Shown here in pieces: positions 1 through 10,478 of a DNA stretch of 64,000 bases. The translations under genes and the position numbers were made by a program. Within the stretch, counting starts at the first letter, position 1, and each line of letters starts with the position of its first letter. Location of the stretch: NCBI RefSeq assembly GCF_024584435.1, contig NZ_CP102197.1, forward strand, positions 1,674,001 to 1,738,000, in the 5' to 3' direction. This stretch comes from Schaalia odontolytica (GTDB lineage Bacteria > Actinomycetota > Actinomycetes > Actinomycetales > Actinomycetaceae). Below the pieces are notes generated by a model. It saw only the letters and a program-made list of their open reading frames with translations, did not search any database and was not told the origin of the DNA.

Positions 1-1010
1 TGGCGGTAGGCGGCGATCATCCGTTGGAGGATGCCCCAGGTGGCTTTGACCTCGACGTGCTCGGGATTGGTGAACAGGACCATGAGTCGTTCGCGTTGCC
101 GGTCAGTGAGCAGGTCCTCTCCGGTGTGCAGGGTCCGCCGGGCCCGGTACAGCGGGTCGTTGCTGCGGCCTCGGTGGCCGTGCAGGTCCTGCTGGACCCG
201 GCGCCGGCACTGGTCCAGGGCATCCCCGGCGAGCCGGATGACGTGGAAGGGGTCCATGACCGCCACCGCGCGCGGGAGTTCCTCAGCGGCGGCGGTCTTG
301 AACCCGGTGAACCCGTCCATCGCGACCACCTCCACCGCGTCACGCCACGCCTGGGGCCGGTCGGCGAGCCAGGTCTTGAACGCGGCCTTGGAGCGGCCCT
401 CGAGCATATCCAACAGCCGTGCCGGGCCGGTCCCGTCGCGGATCGGGGTGAGATCAATGACGACGGTGACGTACTTGTCGCCCTTCCTCGTGTGCCGCCA
501 GACGTGCTCGTCGACCCCGATGACCGCGACCCCGTCGAACCGTGCCGGGTCGCCGATCAGGACCCGCGCGCCCTCGGCCAGAACGGCCTCATTCGCGGTA
601 TCCCACGCGACCGCGAGCCCTTCGGCGATCCGGGCCACGCTCAGATGCTGCACGACCAGTGCGAGCAGGGCCCACCGCAGTCCAGCCCGGGAGATCTTCG
701 CGCGCGGCTCGGCCGCGGCTGTGGTGTCCTGCCGCCACACCCGCCCGCAGCCGGTGCACCGGTAGCGGCGCACGGCGATCAGCAGCGTCGTGGGTCGCCA
801 CCCGAACGGCTCGTGCGCCAGCCGGCGCGTGACCACGTCGTGCACGCTGCCCTCACAGCCGCACCCCCGGCACCACCGGTCATCATCGACAACCCGGCAA
901 GCCAGCACTGCACGATCCGGCTCGAGGCGCTGCCCGGTCACCTCCAACCCGAGACCGTCCAGGCGGCAGAACGTCGTCAGATCGGGCGTGGTGAAGGTAC
1001 CGTCGGGCAT
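1..1010 (-). CDS. ISL3-family transposase, C-terminus beyond window edge
   Basis: This is the DDE transposase of an ISL3-family insertion sequence. Reading the minus strand from the ATG at 1010 gives an open frame of over 330 codons to the window edge. Two CxxC-type pairs (WCRGCGC and YRCTGCGRVW) form the N-terminal zinc finger. The catalytic core has GVDEHVW, then VVAMDGFTGFK, then MDPFHVIRLAGDALDQCRRR, typical of the family, and the frame reaches VKATWGILQRMIAAYR at base 1. The C-terminal part lies off the left edge. It sits next to broken phage genes, so it probably inserted into a degenerating prophage. No in-frame stop is seen in the visible part, so it may still be functional. The long open frame on the plus strand over the same bases is an antisense shadow. 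Confidence 0.9.
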   Translation of the reverse strand, partial: MPDGTFTTPDLTTFCRLDGLGLEVTGQRLEPDRAVLACRVVDDDRWCRGCGCEGSVHDVVTRRLAHEPFGWRPTTLLIAVRRYRCTGCGRVWRQDTTAAAEPRAKISRAGLRWALLALVVQHLSVARIAEGLAVAWDTANEAVLAEGARVLIGDPARFDGVAVIGVDEHVWRHTRKGDKYVTVVIDLTPIRDGTGPARLLDMLEGRSKAAFKTWLADRPQAWRDAVEVVAMDGFTGFKTAAAEELPRAVAVMDPFHVIRLAGDALDQCRRRVQQDLHGHRGRSNDPLYRARRTLHTGEDLLTDRQRERLMVLFTNPEHVEVKATWGILQRMIAAYR

Positions 1011-1015
1011 GTCGT

Positions 1016-1060
1016 GGTCTTCCTGATGGGGAGCGTGAGAACTCCCATCATGTGAAGACC
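1016..1060. repeat. Imperfect inverted repeat at the IS end
   Basis: GGTCTTC at 1016-1022 pairs with GAAGACC at 1054-1060, and GATGGGGA pairs approximately with CTCCCATC inside it. The two arms surround GCGTGAGAA. The element tip can thus fold into a hairpin just upstream of the transposase start. It may be a transposase-binding site or a device that blocks read-through transcription; this is inference. Confidence 0.6.
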
Positions 1061-1139
1061 TCGACGCCTACCCCGAGACCGACGCGCCACCCCCGCCACC
1101 CACCCTCGTTTGGGATGAGCCACCAATAGCTTCTACCAG

Positions 1140-2270
1140 GTGCTGTCGGCTGAGGCGTACTCCAAGCACGGCTTCAACGTCTCCGGGGTGATCTTCGATG
1201 AGCTGCACACCCAACCAAACCGGGCTCTGTTCGACGTCATGACCAAAGGGTCTGGTGACGCCCGCACCCAGCCCCTGTATTTCCTGATCACCACCGCGGG
1301 GACAGACACCCACAGCGTGTGTTTCGAGCAGCACCAGAAAGCCAAAGACCTACTCGCCGGCAAAGAGGTCGACCCCACGTTCTACCCGGTCGTGTACGGG
1401 GCTGATCCCGAGGACGACTGGCTCGACGAGAACGTGTGGAGGAAGGCCAACCCGTCGCTGGGGGTGACGGTCCCGATCGACAAAGTCCGCGCCACCGCAC
1501 ACAGTGCACGCATCAACCCAGCCGAAGAAAACAGCTTCCGCCAACTCCGCCTGAACCAATGGGTGAAACAGTCCATCCGATGGACGCCCATGCACATCTG
1601 GAACCAGAACAACCAGCCCGTCGATCTGGCTGACCTCGAGGGGCGAGTACTACGGCGGCCTCGACCTGGCGAGCACCACGGACATCACGGCGTTCGTGCT
1701 TGTGTTTCCACCAGACGAGAGCATGGATGCGTCCAGGGTGTGCCGTGGTTCTGGATCCCAGAAGAAGGCATGACCGCTAGGGTGAACCGTGATCGGGTGC
1801 CCTACGACCTGTGGGCCAAGAAGGGCCTCATCCAGGTCACCGACGGCAATGTCGTCCACTACGGGGCCATTGAGGCCGCCATCGAGGAACTCGGGGAACG
1901 CTTCAATATCCGCCAGATCGCGTTCGACCGGTGGGGCGCGACCCAAATGAGCCAGAACCTAGAGGACGCCGGCTTCACCGTCGTCCCCTTTGGGCAGGGG
2001 TTCAAGGACATGAGCCCACCCTCCAAGGAGTTCATGAAGCTCGCCCTGGAGGGTCGGCTGCATCACGGCGGGAACGAGGTGCTGGCATGGATGGTCGACA
2101 ACATCCACATCCGCACCGACCCTGCCGGCAACATCAAACCTGACATAGCCAAATCCACCGAGAAAATCGACGGAGTTGTCGCCACCATCATGGCCCTCGA
2201 CCGAGCCATCCGAAACGGCGGACAACACACCGAATCCGTCTACGACTCGCGCGGCCTGTTGGTGCTGTGA
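1140..2270 (+). pseudogene. Phage terminase large subunit, 5'-truncated, with two compensating frameshifts
   Basis: This is the packaging motor of a tailed phage, with the ATPase Walker A region missing. The frame starts at a GTG inside the sequence FYQVLSAEAY; a stop lies just upstream, and the N-terminal ATPase part is absent next to the IS. A Walker B-like FDELHTQPNR is kept. At about 1640 an extra base in a G-run moves the natural frame to +1, where YYGGLDLASTTDITAFVLV, a typical terminase nuclease-domain motif, is encoded. At about 1741 a missing base restores the frame (PWFWIPEEGM). The open frame therefore looks intact, but some 33 residues that include the first nuclease aspartate are scrambled. 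The rest (FNIRQIAFDRWGATQM, KSTEKIDGVVATIMALDRAI) is ordinary terminase. It is non-functional as written unless the indels are sequencing errors. Confidence 0.85.
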
Positions 2271-2276
2271 CGGGGC

Positions 2277-2552
2277 CTAGATGTCGAGGTGTTCGACCGG
2301 GATGGGCACGGCCTTACCCTGCAGCTTGGCGACAATCTCGGCGTCGAGCTGGGTGCGGAGTTCTTCCCACGTGTCAGCGACGAAGAGTGCGTAGGTGGGC
2401 TGCCACCACTCGTTGCCGTTCGCGATGTCTGCCCAGGTTTCTTCGTTCATGTGAGCGCTTGCCTGCCACGCCACCGCGCAGCGCTTGGTGACCGCAATCT
2501 TGTCTTTCGGTGTGGCGTAGGCACGGAAGACGGTCTCTCGTCCCTCACGCAC
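2277..2552 (-). CDS. Hypothetical small protein antisense to the phage genes
   Basis: The family is not recognised. The 91 residues read like real protein (YATPKDKIAVTKRCAVAWQA, then NEETWADIANGNEWWQ), not like a shadow frame. Coding-like sequence continues upstream in frame without a stop to about 2699 (EEVRVEIERDGKPVVVAFQG), but no ATG, GTG or TTG is found there. The GTG at 2552 is therefore only the first usable start, and the true start may be lost. It lies between the terminase and portal remnants on the opposite strand, which is unusual for a phage packaging module and suggests cargo or decay. The plus-strand frames over the same bases look like shadows. Confidence 0.45.
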   Translation of the reverse strand: MREGRETVFRAYATPKDKIAVTKRCAVAWQASAHMNEETWADIANGNEWWQPTYALFVADTWEELRTQLDAEIVAKLQGKAVPIPVEHLDI

Positions 2553-2701
2553 GTATGCGACGCGGCTCAGGCGGCGTCCTTGGAAGGCGACGACAACAGG
2601 CTTTCCGTCTCGTTCGATTTCAACACGGACTTCCTCGAATTCAGTGCTGCCTGAGATGTTCTGCCTCGCTAACTGCTGCTTATTTCTCCTAGGAGCACCC
2701 T

Positions 2702-3412
2702 ATGGGCCTGATTACATGGATACGAAACCATGCTACGCGCAAGGCCACCGACCACGCGATCAGTTCGTCCTGCTCCTTCCTTTTCGAGTCTACCAATAGC
2801 GGCCGGGCGGTGACGGAGCGGTCCGCGATGCAGATGACGGCCGTGTATTCGTGTGTGCGGATTCTTGCGGAGGCGATTGGGGGCCTGCCGTTGCACGTGT
2901 ACCGGGTGCGGGCCGATGGTGGAAAAGAGAAAGCCCTGGATCATCCGCTCTACCGGCTCCTGCATGATGAACCCAACCCGTAGATGACGAGCTTCGTGTT
3001 CCGGGAAACCCTCATGACCCACCTGCCGTTGTGGGGCAACGCTTACGCCCAGGTGATCCGCAACGGTCGCGGCGAGGTCTCGGCTTGTATCCGTTAATGC
3101 CCAACCGCATGGCGGTGTGCCGCGACAGTGCTGGCCGGTTGTATTACGAGTATCAGCGCACCACGGACGAGCCCCCAAACGCCCGGTATGAGCGGGTGAT
3201 CCTGCCACCGTCTGAGGTGCTGCACATCCCCGACCTCGGGTTTGACAGGCTGGTGGGTGATAGACCGATTGCGATGGCGAAGAACGCGATCGGTATGGCC
3301 CAGGCCTGTGAAGACTACGGGGCATCCTTCTTCGCCAACGGGGCAGCCCCCGGAGGCGTCCTCGAACATCCCGGAGTCATCAAAGACCCAGCCAGAGTGC
3401 GCGAGTCATGGA
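2702..3412 (+). pseudogene. Phage HK97-type portal protein, broken
   Basis: Portal proteins form the DNA entry ring of the capsid and follow the terminase gene in phages of this type. AGGAG precedes the ATG at 2702. The first 93 codons (MQMTAVYSCVRILAEAIGGL, HPLYRLLHDEPNP) match the portal N-terminus. A TAG follows at 2981, after which the same frame continues as MTSFVFRETLMTHLPLWGNA. At about 3080 the frame shifts, and PLMPNRMAVCRDSAGRLYYE, then LHIPDLGFDRLVGDRPIAM and YGASFFANGAAPGGVLEHPG continue to about 3410. After RVRESW the homology stops and the sequence changes to repeats. With a nonsense codon, a frameshift and a 3' truncation, the gene is clearly dead. Confidence 0.85.
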
Positions 3413-3628
3413 CAGTGACGTTACCCCCCACCCAAACACCGCAGCATCCTCGCTACATAACGGTGGCATTGAGTAGCGTCCCGCTGAGATCAGCGATGCC
3501 TCTCACCGGACTCATCGACAAGCAGATGAAACCAGTGCCACCACCGTCGGGAGACACAGGCAGCTGGATGAAACCCCCAGCACCTCTGTCGGTGAAAACG
3601 TCCCCTAAAACAGCCGTTTATGGTCAAC

Positions 3629-3796
3629 AGAGGTGCCACCGGTTTCAATCCGAGGCGAGAAAGCACCAACAAAGGTGCCAACGGTTGTACCCCAGAGATA
3701 AGAAGCACCAACAAAGGCACCACCAGTTTCACCCCAGTGCAAGAAAGCCTGACAAGGTGTCAGAGGATTCAACCCATCGGGACGGATCAACCCGAT
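3629..3796. repeat. Degenerate tandem repeat, unit about 42 bp
   Basis: Four imperfect units follow one another. The landmark GGTGCC or its variants GGCACC and GGTGTC begins at 3632, 3674, 3716 and 3756, a spacing of 42, 42 and 40. Units share an AGCACCAACAAAGG-like junction. One plus frame gives 14-residue repeats (NKGANGCTPEIRST, NKGTTSFTPVQESL), and two minus frames are also open. A related block with mixed orientation continues upstream at about 3530-3628. No gene can be assigned. Confidence 0.6.
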
Positions 3797-4026
3797 CAGA
3801 AGGTGTTGAATGTTCCTGATCGGGTGCACACCTCACCCCAACAAGCATTGTCGTGAGTGTGGAGGCCACAAGCCACTCGTTGCGCCCTGGACAGTACCGA
3901 GGCCCGACCACGACACTCGTCGGCGGCGGCCTGGCCAGGTGAAGCTCGGGCGGCTCGACCTGGCCATGGGGCCCTTGGATGGCGAATGCCAGGAGGACCG
4001 ATCCTTCTCACGTAGGAAGGAAGCAC

Positions 4027-4127
4027 GCGGATAGGTTGCGACGATGCGAATAGGTTATCACGATGCGGATAGGTCAATAAGCTATCCGCATCCTCATAAC
4101 CTATCCATATAGCAACATCCTATCCGC
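4027..4127. repeat. Symmetric array of six 19-bp iteron-like repeats
   Basis: Three direct units on the plus strand start at 4027, 4046 and 4065 (GCGGATAGGTTGCGACGAT, GCGAATAGGTTATCACGAT, GCGGATAGGTCAATAAGCT). Three units on the minus strand start at 4127, 4108 and 4089 (GCGGATAGGATGTTGCTAT, ATGGATAGGTTATGAGGAT, GCGGATAGCTTATTGACCT). Both halves have an exact 19-bp period and the array is symmetric about base 4077. The core is GGATAGGTTAT. The design is that of a multi-protein binding site: a replication initiator origin, a partition or transfer site, or a recombinase-binding end. No replication or recombinase gene is recognisable beside it. Confidence 0.7.
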
Positions 4128-4275
4128 GTACATAACCCATCGGCGTGCAAAACCCACTCCGGAGCGCCGCTCCTTCGCCGCGCGAACCAACAGCCCACCA
4201 TTACGACGCCTCACATGGCGACATACCCCGCGCGCCCCGAGGCTCCAGCCTCACAGTCGCTGGCAGGCTCCCGAT

Positions 4276-4340
4276 CCGGATAGAAGATAACAATCTGGAT
4301 AGGTTATGACGTTCTGAATGGGAACGTAACCGATCCAGAA
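4276..4340. repeat. Second, more degenerate set of 19-bp repeats
   Basis: CCGGATAGAAGATAACAAT at 4276, CTGGATAGGTTATGACGTT at 4295 and CTGAATGGGAACGTAACCG at 4314 keep the 19-bp period and the GGATAGGTTAT core of the array at 4027-4127. An inverted ATCCAG follows at 4333. This looks like a decayed copy or an auxiliary site of the same system. Confidence 0.55.
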
Positions 4341-4700
4341 CGCACACCCCGCCCGAAACAGGAGCACCACGAGGCTTGCACACCCCCTGCGCTCCAAGTA
4401 GCCAGTCGCTGGGCCGCGCCGCGGTGGCGGCGAGTGGCGGCAAGGCCAGGCTTCGAGACGGCGCACCGAGCCACACACCAGCAACCAGGCCCCACTGGTG
4501 TGGAGGGCGCCGGAGGGACCTGCCGCAGTGCCGGTGGGCGGTGGCGGGGCCTGGCCGGGCTTCGAGCCGACGCGCCGAGCGAAGCTCGCAGCGCGGGCGG
4601 CTCGCGGGCGGGCCGCCGCCCACCGGCACACACAGCAGCCGGGACCAGCACCCGGAACACCAGCAGCGCCACACGTCAGGCGGCACCACACGCAACGCAA

Positions 4701-4731
4701 ACGCGCGGCAGCCCGCCGGGCCGCCGCGCGT
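4701..4731 (-). terminator. Hairpin downstream of asd
   Basis: ACGCGCGGC pairs with GCCGCGCGT, and inside it GCCCG pairs with CGGGC around one base. On the minus strand it is followed by TTTGCGTT. It lies 20 bp beyond the asd stop and would end the lysC-asd transcript. Confidence 0.6.
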
Positions 4732-4751
4732 TCACACAGTCAGTGGAACAC

Positions 4752-7269
<2,518 letters not shown>

Positions 7270-7485
7270 TGAACCCTCATTTCTGTCGGTGCGCCAATCC
7301 ACGCACGGTCGGGTGGCCTGCACCACCACGACAATCTTATGGCTGCGCGCCGATCACGCCCAAGAAAACCGCATTGTGGGCGGTGAGATAAGACGCGCCA
7401 GGATCGGCACCGCACGCACGCCTCGCCGGGCGCGCCGACCCCTTGCCGAGCCACAGTCCGCCCCGAGGGAAGGCACATCCCACCG
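7270..7485. other. Intergenic gap upstream of lysC
   Basis: This interval between the histidine kinase 3' end and lysC should hold the lysC promoter on the minus strand. No gene, riboswitch or clear operator is seen. Confidence 0.4.
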
Positions 7486-9065
7486 TCAGGCCGAAGGCAG
7501 CGTCACGTCGATGACGGTGCCGGACTCGGAGTCTACGAGGCACACCCGCCCGCCCATAGCGCGCGCCAGGGAATCGACAATCGACATGCCCAGGCCCGAG
7601 GAACCGTGACCGTCGCGCGTGCGGGAGGAATCCCCGCGCACGAAGCGGTCGAAGACACGCTCGCGGATCGCCTCGGGGATGCCGGGACCGTCGTCTGCCA
7701 CTCGGATCGTGATCGTGGACGAGGCCGGGGCTCGCGCGCCCGCCGCGCCACTCGTTTCGTCGACCCCGGGGCAGGAGCGAAGCCTCGGCGAGTCCTCCCC
7801 GAGGACGGAGACGACGACCCGGGTACCGGCGGGCGTGTGGACCCGAGCATTCGTGAGCAGGTTCGTGAGGATCTGACGCACCGCCGCCTCGTCTCCCAGG
7901 ACCGGCTCCTGGGCGGCCGATCCCAGCTCCCAGGTGTGGTCGGGGCACAGGACGTGCGCATCGGAGAGGGCATCCAGGACCAGGGGGATCACCTCGACCC
8001 GGTCGCGTGCCAGGGAACGGTCGTCATCGAGGCGGGCCAGCGTCAGGAGCTCCTCGACCAGCGTGGCCATGCGCGCCCCCTCGGAGGAGATCCTCTCGAG
8101 CGCCTGGCTCCGGGATGCCTCGGCAATGTCGCGCCGGGCCAGCTGCGCATACCCCTGCACGGACGCGAGCGGGGTGCGCAGCTCGTGGGAGGCATCAGCG
8201 ACGAACTGGCGGAGCTTCGTCTCGCTGCGTGCCCTGCGCTCCATGCCGTCTTCGACGGCGTCAATCATCGCGTTGAAGGCACCTGCCACCTCGGCGACCT
8301 CGATGGGGCCGGACACCGCCGCGTCGCCCACACGCGTCAGCGCCTGCGCGTCATCGGCCAGGTCTCGCCGCGCAATGTCGGCGGCGGCCTCGCGCACGAC
8401 TGAGAGGGGGCGCAGCTCGCGGCGCACCCACGCGCGTCCGATCAGGCCAGCGCCGAGCGCCACGCACAGGGACAGGACGAGCTCGACCGCGACGAGCATC
8501 CACACCACGTTGTCCACGCTGTCGGTCTGGCGGCCCACGAGGATCGTTCTCGTGTCGAAGACCTGGGAGACGACGCGGAAGGTCCCCCACCCCGGCAGGT
8601 GTACGGTGTGAGGGAGCGCGTCCGCGGGCACGGACTCCAGGACCTCCAGGGCCTCATCGTCGAGGTAGCGCAGCGCGAAGTTCGTGACGATCGCTCCTGC
8701 CGCCTCCCCGTCCTCGCTGACGTACTGCAGGGTCCCGTCCGCGACGCCGGATCCGCCGAAGCCGGGCCCGCCGGGATCCCCGGGGCCGCGGCGGCCGGGC
8801 CCCGCGGGAAGAATCGCGCCGTCGGCCCCGCCGTGTTCGCCGGACTGCGCCTCACTCGCCTCGCCGTCGTCATCCTCGGAGTCGGCGTCGTCGATATCCA
8901 GGTGTTCGTCGGCGCGCTGCGAGAGCCGATGCAACTCGGAGTCCACGTCGGCGAGCATCCACGAGCGCATGACCAGCGTGGAGCTGAACGCCATGACCGC
9001 CAGCGCCAGGGCGACGCAGGCCGTGAGCGCGCGGGAGAGTCGCCCGGCCAGGGACACGCGCCTGG

Positions 9066-9069
<4 letters not shown>
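7486..9069 (-). CDS. Sensor histidine kinase (OmpR-partner type)
   Basis: This is a membrane sensor that autophosphorylates and passes phosphate to the response regulator encoded just upstream. The 527-residue protein has a first membrane segment at about 12-34, an extracytoplasmic domain of about 150 residues with an unusually acidic stretch followed by a Gly/Pro-rich stretch (about 57-112), a second membrane segment at about 187-210, a HAMP linker, the H-box VADASHELRTPLASV (His295), NLLTNARVHTPAG, DDGPGIPE and GLGMSIVDSL. The GTG start overlaps the regulator stop (GTGA). The ligand is unknown. It resembles PhoR/TcrY-type kinases of actinobacteria, but the exact orthologue is not certain. 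Confidence 0.92.
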
Positions 9070-9770
<701 letters not shown>

Positions 9771-9871
9771 CTTCGCGACCTCCTCATCCGTCGGACGGTT
9801 TCACTGACGATTGTGTCAGACCGGGCGGCGTCCTCCCTGCGGACGCGGCGCGAGTGCGTCAACGCGGGCGG

Positions 9872-10465
9872 CTACAGTCTCCGGCGCCCCTCCAGGGCGC
9901 GGCCCAGGGTGACCGAGTCAGCGTACTCCAGGTCTCCGCCCATCGGTAGCCCCATCGCCAGGCGCGAGGTTTCGACGCCCATCGTGGAGAGCATTCGCGC
10001 CAGGTAGGCGGCCGTAGCCTCGCCCTCGACGTTGGGGTTGGTAGCCAGGATCACCTCGGTGACCGTGCCGTCCGCGAGGCGGCTCATGAGGGAGGCAATG
10101 TTGAGCTGGTCGGGGCCGATTCCGTGAATCGGGTCGATCACCCCACCCAGCACGTGGTAGCGTCCGCGGAAGACGCGAGCACCCTCGATGGCCTGGATGT
10201 CCTTCGGTTCCTGAACGACGCAGATCTGGCTGGGGTCGCGGCGAACGTCCCTGCAGATCGAGCACTGGTCGTCCTCGGTGAGATTCGCGCACACGTCGCA
10301 GTGACGGACCCGGCCGCGCACCGCATTGATGGCCTCCACCAGGCGCGCGACCTCTTCCGGGTCGGCGTCCAGGACGTGCATCGCCATGCGTTGGGCCGAC
10401 TTCGGGCCTATTCCGGGTAGCTGACCGAACTGGTCGATCAGGTCCGCCAGGGCTCCGTCATACAT
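9872..10465 (-). CDS. recR: Recombination mediator protein RecR
   Basis: RecR acts with RecF/RecO to load RecA on gapped DNA. The 197-residue protein has the helix-hairpin-helix at [20 protein letters not shown], the four-cysteine zinc finger [17 protein letters not shown], and a Toprim domain starting at [14 protein letters not shown], followed by [19 protein letters not shown]. The ATG at 10465 has GGAGG 8 bases upstream. It lies 13 bp after dnaX, the widespread dnaX-recR operon. Confidence 0.97.
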   Translation of the reverse strand: MYDGALADLIDQFGQLPGIGPKSAQRMAMHVLDADPEEVARLVEAINAVRGRVRHCDVCANLTEDDQCSICRDVRRDPSQICVVQEPKDIQAIEGARVFRGRYHVLGGVIDPIHGIGPDQLNIASLMSRLADGTVTEVILATNPNVEGEATAAYLARMLSTMGVETSRLAMGLPMGGDLEYADSVTLGRALEGRRRL

Positions 10466-10478
10466 GTCAGTATCCTCC

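Larger units (their letters stand above)
1..1060 (-). mobile_element. ISL3-family insertion sequence (partial, one end visible)
   Basis: The element contains the transposase and ends close to 1060. Read inward, the outer end starts GGTCTTCACATGATGGGAG, which resembles ISL3-type terminal inverted repeats. The opposite end lies outside the window, so neither the matching repeat nor the 8-bp target duplication expected for this family can be checked. The flank from 1061 leads straight into terminase-like coding sequence. Confidence 0.7.
3797..4700. other. Non-coding interval between prophage remnant and asd
   Basis: Apart from the 19-bp arrays, no gene is supported here. Open frames in 4340-4740 are long on several strands at once, which reflects very high GC and not coding. 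Two imperfect GC-rich direct repeats lie near 4425-4472 and 4542-4581, each running from GGTGGCGG through GGCTTCGAG to a CGCnCCGAG-like end. Confidence 0.5.

Noticed and set aside
24..1055. A 343-codon plus-strand open frame over the IS
   Set aside because: It is antisense to the ISL3 transposase, whose zinc finger and catalytic motifs are clear; the plus frame has no recognisable motif.
3629..3796. Possible CRISPR array
   Set aside because: The units are contiguous and degenerate, with no constant repeat separated by unique spacers, and no cas genes are near.
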